A stretch of DNA of 64,000 nt, from the NCBI GenBank assembly GCA_965242895.1, contig OZ251507.1, positions 1,922,001-1,986,000 of the forward strand, read 5' to 3'. Position 1 is the first letter of the stretch. Each line of letters opens with the position of its first letter. Source of the DNA: CATQHL01 sp965242895 (GTDB taxonomy: Bacteria; Actinomycetota; Acidimicrobiia; Acidimicrobiales; CATQHL01). The translations under genes were made by a program, and so were the position numbers. Positions 8,724 through 16,593 of this stretch are shown here, piece by piece. The notes under the pieces were generated by a model. That model saw only the letters and a program-made list of their open reading frames with translations. It had not been told where the DNA came from and did no database searches.

Positions 8724-9152
8724 TCAAGTTTCGCTGCTTACCCATTGTTCACCGCTGATCGTTTCATAGAGAATGATTGAGTCATCAATAAATTCTCTAA
8801 TTAACTCCAAGACTTTAACGGCCTTACTGTGGTCGTAATCATGTGCAGTATCGATACGACCCTGGGCGTATTTCATCCAGTTGTCGCTCGTGCGGTCGAA
8901 AATGCTGTTTTCGTAGGCTAATCTGAAGACAGGCTTCGGACTATTCGGAACTTGGGGTATGCCTAGTGCTTCCGTAAGGTAGCGTTTCAAGGTCTTCCAC
9001 AAGGTGTCATAACAAACTTCAAATCGATGGATGACCGACTCCGCGACAGCTTCTTGCATGATCTGAGGATTGGAAGGGTCGGGCGAGCAGTAATTCTCAT
9101 ATTGCTCTTTCAAGCGTAAGAGAGACAATCTGAATTTCGTGTGATCAATCAT
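8724..9152 (-). CDS. HI0074-family nucleotidyltransferase substrate-binding protein (HEPN-like)
   Basis: 142 residues, all-helical in character. It matches the HI0074 family (NTase substrate-binding, HEPN superfamily): an N-terminal MIDHTKFRLSLLRLKEQYE helix, a YDTLWKTLKRYL helix, and an Arg-x4-His motif (RIDTAHDY, ~98-105) corresponding to the HEPN Rx4-6H signature. It is first in a two-gene unit with the MNT protein downstream and is preceded by the GTCTCA inverted-repeat array. Confidence 0.82.
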   Translation of the reverse strand: MIDHTKFRLSLLRLKEQYENYCSPDPSNPQIMQEAVAESVIHRFEVCYDTLWKTLKRYLTEALGIPQVPNSPKPVFRLAYENSIFDRTSDNWMKYAQGRIDTAHDYDHSKAVKVLELIREFIDDSIILYETISGEQWVSSET

Positions 9153-9359
9153 TGGGTCTATTGGGAAGACTAGGGAGTGAATTCAAGGTAGCTTTCTCTT
9201 GTGAGTTTGGTAGGTGGTTCGTCACCTCTATTTTAAACCTCGCGGTTGCTGATGCAATCGTTCCTTTGGGAGGGGAGAGGACTCGGAGACAGGCGGACGC
9301 TTCTTATCCTAGCGGTCACAGTAGGTGCGCCTTCCGTGTGACGCGAGCTGGAGTTTAGT

Positions 9360-9545
9360 GTCTCATTTTGCTCGTTTCGTGAGACGCTGAAGTGTTTAGT
9401 GTCTCATTGTGTTACACTAATTGTCTCAGCGTCTCATTTTGCTCGTTTCGTGAGACGCTAGTGCGCCTCTCCGTTGGCTCATACTGACGTTTAATGTCTC
9501 ATTTTAGACGTTTCGTGAGGCGCTAGTTGTTTTTGCGTCTCATTT
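9360..9545. promoter_or_regulatory. GTCTCA/TGAGAC inverted-repeat array, copy B
   Basis: Inverted repeats GTCTCA-N14-TGAGAC lie at 9360-9385 and 9431-9456. A weaker pair (GTCTCA...TGAGGC) is at 9495-9521, with additional GTCTCATT half-sites at ~9400, ~9423 and ~9537. The array fills the gap between the stop of the MNT gene at 9549 and the leader of the HI0074-like gene at 9152. Its likely role is as promoter and operator for the downstream module. Confidence 0.55.
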
Positions 9546-9548
9546 TGT

Positions 9549-9869
9549 TCAGCCTGCGCCCGCTATTAGCACTATGTGCTTTCGCGTGATTTCCTCCTGG
9601 GAACTTGCTGGCAGAGTTGCCCAGTCGTGAACATCTACTAGGAAGGGAATGGTGGATTCGTACAGAGCTTTCCGTAGTCCGCTCATACAGAGTCCGGGGA
9701 TTTCCTTTAGGTCGGGGGAGCGCAGCACCAAGTCGAGGTCGCTTCCGTCGTGGCTCTCGCCGGTTACACGGCTGCCGTACGCCCAAACCTCTGCTTCTGG
9801 AGCCTGCTGGCGCAGCAGCTTTTCGAGTTGTTCCCGATGTCTCGCTTGCAGATGCAGTTTCCTAGTCAT
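9549..9869 (-). CDS. MNT-type minimal nucleotidyltransferase, second pair
   Basis: 106 residues with the nucleotidyltransferase signature VWAYGSRVTGESHDGSDLDL (residues ~28-47). It is higher in GC and only distantly similar to the MNT protein at 8360-8677. Its start overlaps the end of the HI0074-like gene by 8 nt, so the pair is translationally coupled. It is the small catalytic partner of an HI0073/HI0074-type complex. Confidence 0.87.
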   Translation of the reverse strand: MTRKLHLQARHREQLEKLLRQQAPEAEVWAYGSRVTGESHDGSDLDLVLRSPDLKEIPGLCMSGLRKALYESTIPFLVDVHDWATLPASSQEEITRKHIVLIAGAG

Positions 9870-10284
9870 CGTCCGTCTCGTTGATCACATCGAGTAATTC
9901 CTTTGCGTCTGTTATAAAAGTTGGCAAGAGCCGGAGCGTGGATTCGGCAAACTGCTCGCCGTAGTCGTGGGCGGTGTTGTTGCGGTTGTCACGGTAATCG
10001 AGCCAGCGCTCGCAGGCGTCGGCCGTGATTAGGTCGAATTTGGCAGCTTGTCGGAAAATATCTCGGAACGGGAGCCGGTCGGCTTGGAGGTTGCTAGCGA
10101 ACCAGGCGCGCAAGCGTCTCCTCAGCAGTTTCCCGCTTTGTTCCAGCACCAATTCGAACTCCTTGACGCAGGCCGCCCTGAAAATTTCGTATAGTACGTC
10201 GTCGGCCTCGACTTGCTGAAGACGCTCGTGAGCGGTTTCAAGGGCTTCGATGCACTTCTGCAGGTGTCTTGTGTCGATGGTCAT
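9862..10284 (-). CDS. HI0074-family nucleotidyltransferase substrate-binding protein, second pair
   Basis: 140 residues, helical. It contains EFELVLEQSGKLLRRRLRAW and YRDNRNNTAHDYGE, the latter with the Arg-x4-His of the HEPN/HI0074 family. It lies 72 nt downstream of hsdR on the same strand and overlaps the following MNT gene, so it is the 5' gene of the pair. Confidence 0.87.
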   Translation of the reverse strand: MTIDTRHLQKCIEALETAHERLQQVEADDVLYEIFRAACVKEFELVLEQSGKLLRRRLRAWFASNLQADRLPFRDIFRQAAKFDLITADACERWLDYRDNRNNTAHDYGEQFAESTLRLLPTFITDAKELLDVINETDDD

Positions 10285-10356
10285 GATGCTATTAATTATG
10301 CCAATTATGCCCTGTGGTTTTGGCGTTGCTTGACTGCTCCTTGACCGCCCGCTTGT

Positions 10357-13300
10357 TCACTTGCTCCAGTCCTGCAAGTCCTGCGGAAAGAGTTCGGCTT
10401 GTTCCATGAGTTCGGCTTGCTGCATGACAGCCTTCGTAGCCTTTTCTTGCTTGCCGGACGGGTAGCCGTGCCTGCGGAGGGCTCGCTTCACTCGCCGGCG
10501 CAGATCGGCTCGGGCGCTCTCGCGCATCGTCCAGTCGAGAGTGGCATATTGTCGCATAGTCTCTACCAACTCGCGGGCGATTTCCTTCAACTTGTCGTCG
10601 TCCAATACTTTCTCGGCGCTGCCGTTGGTTTCCAAGGCGTCGTAGAAGGCTAGTTCCTTCTCCGTCAGTCCTAGCTGATTCTCGCGAGCGGCGGCGTTGT
10701 TCATTTCCTTGGCCAACTCGATGAGTTGCTCGATCGCCTGAGCTGCTCCAATCGACTGGTTCTGATAGCGTTCCAGCGTCCGTTCCAGCATCTTCAAGAA
10801 GGAGCGCGCCTCCACGAGGTTCTTGCGCCGACGTATGGTTAGTTCCCCTCTGATGAGTCTTTGCAGCAGTTCGACCGCAAGGTTTGGCTGCGGTATGTTT
10901 TGGATTTCGGCCAGGAACTCCTCGGAGAGCACGGATATGTCGGGTTTTTCCAACCCAGCGACGGCGAACACGTCCATCACACCCTCGGAAGCCAGAGCAC
11001 GGGAGACGATTTGACGCACTGCGTGGTCGAGTTCCTCGTCCTGTTGTGTTTCTCCTGGCGTGCGCTTGATCAATTGAGCGCGGATGGTTTGGAAAAAGCT
11101 CACCTCGTCCCGAATCCGCCGGGCGTCGCTGCTCGGTGCTGCCAGGGCGAAAGCCTCGGTGAGGCCGCGAACGGCCTGGATTAGACGGTTCTTGCCGTCA
11201 GGCAGCGACAGGATGTGTTCCAATGCTCCCGGCAGCAGCGCTAGACGCTCAGCCGAGCCGCCCCCAATCCACGCCGAGTAGTCGAACCCGTGGAGCAGGT
11301 CGCAACAAATCTCGTACTTTTCTAGCATGACCGTCACGGCTTCGTCTTGGTTATGAACGGCTTGCCCTTTGCCTCCGCTCTCGGTGTAGAGCTTCAGAGC
11401 GTGTCGCAGTTCGTGGGCGAGACCGAGGTAATCCACCACCAAACCGCCAGGTTTGTCCCTGAACACTCTATTGACGCGGGCGATTGCTTGCATCAATCCG
11501 TGGCCTCGCATGGGTTTGTCGAGGTACATGGTGTGCAGGCTCGGGGCGTCAAAACCGGTTAGCCACATGTCGCGCACCAGGACGATCTGGAAGGGTTCGT
11601 CGGGGTTGGGGTGGTCGGGGTTGGGGGCGTCGGGGAAGGGTTCGTCGGGGTTGCGGAAGCGTCTCGCTAGCGCTTCCCTCCTCTGTTTGTTGCGTATGTG
11701 CTCCTGCCAGTCTGCTGGGTCTGATGCCGAACCGGTCATGACCACTTTGATGCGCCCTCGGCTGTCGTCCGTGTGATGCCACTCCGGGCGCAGAGCCGTC
11801 AGCTTCTCATAGAGGGTGACGCAGATGCGGCGGCTCATACACACCACCATGGCTTTGCCTTGGATCGCTTCGAGGCGGTCTTCGAAATGCCTCACGATGT
11901 CGGAGGCGACGCTGTTCAGGCGGTCGTCTGCTCCGACGATCGCCTCAAGCTGCACCCATTTTGTCTTGAGATTTTCCTTGCGCTCGATCTCCTCACTCTC
12001 GGTTACTTCATCGAAGTAGGCGTCGATGAGAGGCCGCTCGGCTTCGTCGATGGCCAGTTTGACCAGCCGGCTTTCGTAGTAGATCGGGACGGTGGCTTTG
12101 TCTTCGACGGAGCGTTTAAGGTCGTAGATGCTGATGTAGTCGCCGAAGACAGCCCGTGTATTGGCGTCCTTCAGCTCGATCGGCGTAGCAGTGAATCCCA
12201 CAAAGGAGGCGTTAGGCAGTGCGTCTCTCATGTGCCGTGCGTATCCGTCTATGAAGTCGTATTGGCTTCGGTGTGCTTCATCGGCGATAACCACGATGTT
12301 GTGCCTGCGGGAAAGCGTGGGGTAGGGGTCGTCTTTGTTCTTGGGGAAGAATTTTTGGATGGTCGTAAAGACAACCCCGCCGGATTCGACGGAGAGTTTC
12401 CTGCAAAGGTCGGAGCGACTTTCGGCCCGGGTCGGAGTTTGACGCAGCAGGTCGTGACAGCGTGAGAAGGTGGAGAAGAGTTGGTCGTCTAGGTCGTTGC
12501 GGTCGGTCAGGACGACGATTGTGGGGTTGTGCATAGTTGGTTCTCGGATGATGGCGCCTGCGTAGAAGGCCATCGTGAGGCTCTTCCCCGATCCTTGTGT
12601 GTGCCAGACCACCCCGATGCGCCGATCGCCCGGTTTGCCGCCTGGGGGGTTGGAGTGCGTGCTGCGAGCGTGTTGGGCTTGGATTTCGTCTTGGCGGAGT
12701 TTGGAGGCGCGTAAGGTTTCTTTCACTGCGAACTGGACTGCGTGGAACTGGTGGTATCCGGCCATCTTCTTCTGGAGCGACCGGAGGGGCTTGAGTGGTT
12801 GGGGCGACTGGGGCGGTTGGAGCGGTTGGGGCGACCTGAGCGACTGGGGCGACCTGAGCGACCGGTTTGGCTTGAGCGGCTTGAGCGACCGGTTTGGGCT
12901 CTCGGAGGGTGCGGTTTTGCTTGACGAGGGCGTGTATGTCGGGGCGTCTTCGTAGACGATGAAGTCTCTGATGATCCGCAGCAGCCTTTCGGGCTCGCAG
13001 ATTCCTTCCAACAAGACCATTAGTTCTGGCTTGCGGAGGTCGTCGAATTCTTCGCCGGAGATGGTGCGCCAGCGTTTGAACCACTCCCATCCCGATGTGA
13101 GTGTGCCGGCGAGTGCTTTGCTGCCGTCGGAGATCACAATGAGTTCGTTCATCTCAAACAGAGAGGGAAGTTCGGATTTGTAGGTCTGAATTTGCTGCCA
13201 CGCCGATCTCAGGGTGGCTTCGGGATTGGCAGGGTTTTTCAATTCGATTACACCGAGCGGCAGGCCATTGACGAAAAGGACGATGTCGGGACGTCGGGTG

Positions 13301-13713
13301 TTCCTGTTTTCGGTGACCCTGAACTGGCTGACGGCCAACCAGTCGTTGGTAGTGGGATTCTCGAAGTCCAAGATGCGTGCTTGGGCGCTGCGTATCGGAT
13401 GGTTGCCCGGGGGCCGGTATTCCACGGTCACGCCTTCGATCAGCATGCGGTGAAACTCTCTGTTGCGGTGTTCCAGAGAGGCGCCTTCTGGTCTGGCCAG
13501 TTTGCGGGTGGCGTCGTCAAGCGCCTCCTTGGTCAGGAGCGGGTTGAGTTGGCACAGAGTGTCTCTCAGCCTCTCATCCAGAAACACTTGGCTGTAGTCG
13601 TCCCGCTCTGGATTAGAGCCATCAACGGAGATGTCTGCGCCGTGAGCTGTCTGCCACCCTAACTGCTCCAGCAGATTCAGGGCGACCTGCTCGACGTCGG
13701 CTTCGTTAATCAT
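10357..13713 (-). CDS. hsdR: Type I restriction enzyme R subunit
   Basis: 1118 residues. HsdR provides ATP-driven translocation and DNA cleavage in the HsdR-HsdM-HsdS complex. An N-terminal PD-(D/E)xK-type nuclease is visible (Asp143, Glu157-Leu-Lys159 in VIELKNP). The helicase Walker A motif TQGSGKS is at ~372-378 and the DEAH box IADEAHRS at ~476-483. Later helicase motifs include GFTATP and VLVRDMWLTGFDAP. Residues ~263-315 are a Ser/Pro/Leu/Lys/Arg-rich insertion made of short repeated units, unusual in this family and likely a slippage product. An AGGAG lies about 12 nt before the ATG, and a 14-G tract (C on the coding strand) sits just upstream. The reading frame is intact. Confidence 0.95.
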   Translation of the reverse strand: MINEADVEQVALNLLEQLGWQTAHGADISVDGSNPERDDYSQVFLDERLRDTLCQLNPLLTKEALDDATRKLARPEGASLEHRNREFHRMLIEGVTVEYRPPGNHPIRSAQARILDFENPTTNDWLAVSQFRVTENRNTRRPDIVLFVNGLPLGVIELKNPANPEATLRSAWQQIQTYKSELPSLFEMNELIVISDGSKALAGTLTSGWEWFKRWRTISGEEFDDLRKPELMVLLEGICEPERLLRIIRDFIVYEDAPTYTPSSSKTAPSESPNRSLKPLKPNRSLRSPQSLRSPQPLQPPQSPQPLKPLRSLQKKMAGYHQFHAVQFAVKETLRASKLRQDEIQAQHARSTHSNPPGGKPGDRRIGVVWHTQGSGKSLTMAFYAGAIIREPTMHNPTIVVLTDRNDLDDQLFSTFSRCHDLLRQTPTRAESRSDLCRKLSVESGGVVFTTIQKFFPKNKDDPYPTLSRRHNIVVIADEAHRSQYDFIDGYARHMRDALPNASFVGFTATPIELKDANTRAVFGDYISIYDLKRSVEDKATVPIYYESRLVKLAIDEAERPLIDAYFDEVTESEEIERKENLKTKWVQLEAIVGADDRLNSVASDIVRHFEDRLEAIQGKAMVVCMSRRICVTLYEKLTALRPEWHHTDDSRGRIKVVMTGSASDPADWQEHIRNKQRREALARRFRNPDEPFPDAPNPDHPNPDEPFQIVLVRDMWLTGFDAPSLHTMYLDKPMRGHGLMQAIARVNRVFRDKPGGLVVDYLGLAHELRHALKLYTESGGKGQAVHNQDEAVTVMLEKYEICCDLLHGFDYSAWIGGGSAERLALLPGALEHILSLPDGKNRLIQAVRGLTEAFALAAPSSDARRIRDEVSFFQTIRAQLIKRTPGETQQDEELDHAVRQIVSRALASEGVMDVFAVAGLEKPDISVLSEEFLAEIQNIPQPNLAVELLQRLIRGELTIRRRKNLVEARSFLKMLERTLERYQNQSIGAAQAIEQLIELAKEMNNAAARENQLGLTEKELAFYDALETNGSAEKVLDDDKLKEIARELVETMRQYATLDWTMRESARADLRRRVKRALRRHGYPSGKQEKATKAVMQQAELMEQAELFPQDLQDWSK

Positions 13714-13739
13714 GTTCAGGGGGTGCTCCTAGTGGTGGT

Positions 13740-13753
13740 GGGGGGGGGGGGGG
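13740..13753. repeat. 14-G homopolymer in the hsdR leader
   Basis: Fourteen consecutive G on the plus strand (C on the coding strand) end about 27 nt upstream of the hsdR start and about 10 nt upstream of its AGGAG. Tracts this long are prone to slippage, and in the leader they could alter promoter spacing or translation. The remaining 13754-13954 holds no recognised gene. Confidence 0.85.
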
Positions 13754-13954
13754 ACTTGTGGGTGCTTGTGCGAGCTGGGGGATAGGGGATAGGCAGAGAG
13801 ATGACTCCCATAGATTGAGTGTTGCTGGATTGAGCACTTTGATTCCTTTTGTCTGTAAAGTCCTTTGTTAATCCATTAAAGTCTGGTTTTCAACCAAAAG
13901 TAGGGCAAGTTACTTGGTTTTGGGGGTAGAAAAATATTCATTAAGCGTTAGATT

Positions 13955-14788
13955 TCATGCGGCTATTAGAACGTGTTCAAGTTTATTTATATTAGATAAA
14001 GTGATTGGCTTAGATACCGATTGCATGAGCTTATAATCTTCAGGTTTCCAAATATCTTTTCGAATGTCTGTTGTGTCATCAAATAGTGTAATTGGAGATG
14101 CACTACCAGTACCTGAAAAGGGTAGGGTCCCATTGCTGCCAAGATCTGCACATCCGGCAAAAACGTGGTGGCGAAGATGTACAGCCTCTTCACGTGTGCT
14201 ACTGTTAAGATAGAAAATTAGAAGATTAGAACTTGGTTTTACGATTTCATAGTCTATGATCCAATCTATTCCTGATCTCCCAGTATGTTTAACTTCTTCC
14301 TTAAAATCAAATGACTTTTCACTCAACCATTTTGTGACTTCAATCTTGGTATTGTCAGGATATGGGACGATAGCTTGCTGCACAGCTCTTGCAGGTTGCG
14401 AGAATGTGAAGCAAATATCGGATACGCGTACAATGGCTTGGGCAAGACGATGGACTGCTTCTCCAAGTTCGGCAACATTACTGCAGATAAACTGCAGTTG
14501 TCGGTTCTCAATCATGATTCCCAAGGTCATGCAGATGTCATTAATCAAACTAGTTCTTTTAGGGCTTTCTATATTGGATGTAGATTGCAGGCTAAGCCAC
14601 CCAAGAGCTTCTCCATAGTCTGTGACGGCTAGATGGCCAGCTTGCTCGTATACAAACACATCGACAAGACCGCCGTCCGGGTACAATAGTGGTGTACGAA
14701 CACGGACGTCATGTTCTGATAGCTGAGCGCACTGGAATAGTTCCGGTAAGTTATGTTTCATTGAATTATAAACTTTGTCTGAATTCAT
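13955..14788 (-). CDS. DUF1828/DUF1829-like protein embedded in the type I R-M locus
   Basis: 277 residues. The N-terminal ~100 residues resemble DUF1828: a TPLLYPDGGLVDVFVYE strand pair followed by Leu-Ala-Val-Thr-Asp-Tyr-Gly-Glu-Ala-Leu-Gly-Trp-Leu. The C-terminal half would correspond to the companion DUF1829 region. No catalytic motif was recognised. Its ATG overlaps the stop of the preceding gene (ATGA), so the two form a coupled cassette. The cassette is clearly more AT-rich than the flanking hsd genes and sits where the end of hsdS should be. Its function is unknown; restriction-locus accessory or independent defence are both possible. Confidence 0.68.
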   Translation of the reverse strand: MNSDKVYNSMKHNLPELFQCAQLSEHDVRVRTPLLYPDGGLVDVFVYEQAGHLAVTDYGEALGWLSLQSTSNIESPKRTSLINDICMTLGIMIENRQLQFICSNVAELGEAVHRLAQAIVRVSDICFTFSQPARAVQQAIVPYPDNTKIEVTKWLSEKSFDFKEEVKHTGRSGIDWIIDYEIVKPSSNLLIFYLNSSTREEAVHLRHHVFAGCADLGSNGTLPFSGTGSASPITLFDDTTDIRKDIWKPEDYKLMQSVSKPITLSNINKLEHVLIAA

Positions 14789-15258
14789 AAGGGTAGCCTC
14801 CTTTGCGTTTGCGAGATTGGTTTGATCATTTTTCCTCTATGCTCGATTGATGCTAAGGAACAAAATTGGCCCCAAACCGCTATAGGTTGTTCCCAGCTTT
14901 TGATATCGGGAGTAGAATCGGCAATTCTATCTTTGTGTTTTTCGTTCCATCTGTGTATATGCGGTCCTTTTATCGACTGACATGTAGGGTTGTGATGGCC
15001 ACAGTCTCCTGTGTCGAGACCAAGAATTCTACCAGCATTTTCGAGTATTAGCGAGTACGAAAGTTTGCGGGCCGAAGGATTCCACCAACCTTGCACAAAA
15101 AGCAAACATTCTAGCTCGGATAACACATTTTGGCGAAACTTTTGGCCGTGGTCGTACTTAGAGGATACTTTCCATAATATGTTTTCATCTATTCGTTTGC
15201 TTGTGTCGGACATTATTATCTCGTATTCATTTTGCGACAAGATCATCAGCGTTACCAT
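14785..15258 (-). CDS. Hypothetical protein coupled to the DUF1828-like gene
   Basis: 157 residues; translation may instead begin at the internal Met at 15213 (MSDTSKRIDEN). It contains helical N-terminal residues, a HHNPTC and a PHIHRWNEKHKD segment with clustered His, and a basic C-terminus. I do not recognise the family. It overlaps the DUF1828-like gene by 4 nt, and its start overlaps the last codons of the hsdS remnant, which marks the cassette's insertion edge. Confidence 0.55.
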   Translation of the reverse strand: MVTLMILSQNEYEIIMSDTSKRIDENILWKVSSKYDHGQKFRQNVLSELECLLFVQGWWNPSARKLSYSLILENAGRILGLDTGDCGHHNPTCQSIKGPHIHRWNEKHKDRIADSTPDIKSWEQPIAVWGQFCSLASIEHRGKMIKPISQTQRRLPL

Positions 15259-16131
15259 CTATTATAATACGTGATTCGCAGTGATAATCTTCCAGTCACT
15301 AGTTTAGAAAGTATTCTATCGCGCCAAGCTTTGGGGATTTCGCCTAGTTCGGAAGGGACTAGGCGGTCGGGGAAATGGTTGTTCAGGTGTGATGGTAGGC
15401 CGGAGGGGATTCGCTGGATCATGAGTAGCCTTTCATTTTGGCGTGTACGAGATCAAAGTCGATGAACCATGACTTGAATACCATGACTTGAATAATGTGC
15501 GTGCCATCTCTTCCAGTGTCTCGTTTTGCTGGCGGTTCAACTCGATCTTGTCGTCTAGGGCTCCTAGGATTCTGGAGATCTCTCGTTGTTCGGGGAGAGG
15601 AGGGAGCATGACCTTGATTCGGGAAACGTGATCCCACTTCGCCCTTGGCATTATTGTTCCTTCTGATCCTCTCATGGCGATGTTCGCGAACTCTTGCGAA
15701 GCCATGAGGTAGAATAGGAATCCGGTATCAACTCCTTCAGCTGGACGAACAACCCAGATGTCTGTCGAGCAGATGCCGCTAAAACGGGGACGGACCACTT
15801 TTCGAGAATCCGGATCCAGTTTCCCGAAAAGTTTGCCGAATAGGATGTCGCCGCTTCGGAATCTTGCTTTAGTGCTACTGACGTCCGTAGCAGTTCCGAT
15901 ACCGATTAGTTGCAATGTTCCTTCACCTATGTGTTCAAGCCCAATATAAGGTTCGTCTCCGAATTGGGAAGGTGGAACCGTGTCTCTTATCAATACTGCA
16001 CAATCTCCGAAATTCCTGGTTTCCCACTTTGTCTTTGTTGCATTGATTTTTGTTTGAGACGCAGCCTGAGTTGCAGGCAAGGTTCTATCAGTCATCCTCT
16101 TGTGTCTCATTTCGGACGGAAAATGGTACAC
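15252..16131 (-). pseudogene. hsdS: Broken type I specificity subunit hsdS (first target-recognition half and spacer remnant)
   Basis: The longest frame (15433-16131, 232 aa) is a single target-recognition domain plus the central conserved helix. It includes LPPLPEQREISRILGALDDKIELNRQQNETLEEMARTLFKSW, in pieces typical of HsdS, whereas intact HsdS has two such halves (~400 aa). At LFKSW an exact 14-bp duplication shifts the frame. The expected continuation FIDFDLVHAKMKG is in a second frame and ends at 15419. The inter-domain spacer (DRLVPSELGEIPKAW) follows in a third frame from 15422 to a stop at 15252. The second target-recognition domain is missing. The start is uncertain (16131, 16110 or 16095). 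The truncated protein might still work as a half-subunit, but loss of function is more likely. Confidence 0.8.
15467..15494. repeat. Exact 14-bp tandem duplication that shifts the hsdS frame
   Basis: CCATGACTTGAATA occurs twice in succession (15467-15480 and 15481-15494). Because 14 is not a multiple of three, it moves the conserved LFKSWFIDFD motif out of frame. Removing one copy restores that motif. Confidence 0.9.
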
Positions 16132-16153
16132 AGACTTTTTTGTGCCTCATTTT
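16120..16153. promoter_or_regulatory. Inverted repeat AAAATG...CACA / TTTGTG...CATTTT in the hsdM-hsdS gap
   Basis: Arms at 16120-16134 and 16139-16153 are complementary at about 12 of 15 positions, with a short loop. It resembles the arms of the inverted repeat at the fic copy 1 stop (4677-4767). It may be a shared regulatory or mobile short element. Confidence 0.45.
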
Positions 16154-16205
16154 GACTCTTCGTCTCCTTGGGTCTCGGTCGCCTCGAGATTCCCCTTTGG
16201 TCGGT

Positions 16206-16593
16206 TCAAGTTCCCATTCCCCCTTCGGTATCGGTCGGTTCCTCTTTGGTCGGTCCGAGTTTCCCATCTCCTTCGGTATCGGTCGGTCCGAGTTCCTCTT
16301 CAGTCGGCCCGAACCCCAGGGACTCTAGGTTGGCCGCGATTTCAGCGTCTAGTTTGGCGGACTCGGCTTGTTGTTGTCTCCAGCGGGCGGCGAGTCTCGT
16401 CATCTTTTCTTCGAAGGGCTCGCCGTCGTCTTCCTGTGGCGGTATGTCTACGTAGCGCCCGGGCGTCAATATGTGGTCGTGCCTGCGTATCTCATCGAAG
16501 TCGACGCTCTTGCAAAAGCCTGGGACATCGGAGTAAGGGCTGATGTCGTCGTCGGGCAGTCTGAATTCTGGATTTGGGGGGGGGGGGGGGGGG
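16206..16593 (-). pseudogene. hsdM: Out-of-frame C-terminal segment of hsdM
   Basis: In the frame one step away from the main hsdM frame, the sequence downstream of the G tract encodes the expected HsdM C-terminus: a DVPGFCKSVDFDEIRRH block, HILTPGRYVD, and the closing coiled coil LAARWRQQQAESAKLDAEIAANL with a Leu-Gly-Phe-Gly. It then ends in a Thr/Glu/Gly-Pro-rich tail with a stop at 16206. It is joined to the upstream part only if the tract length changes by +1 or -2. Confidence 0.85.

Noticed and set aside
12278..13090. Long open frame inside hsdR on the same strand
   Set aside because: Arg/Pro-rich shadow of the HsdR frame, with no start signal or family features.
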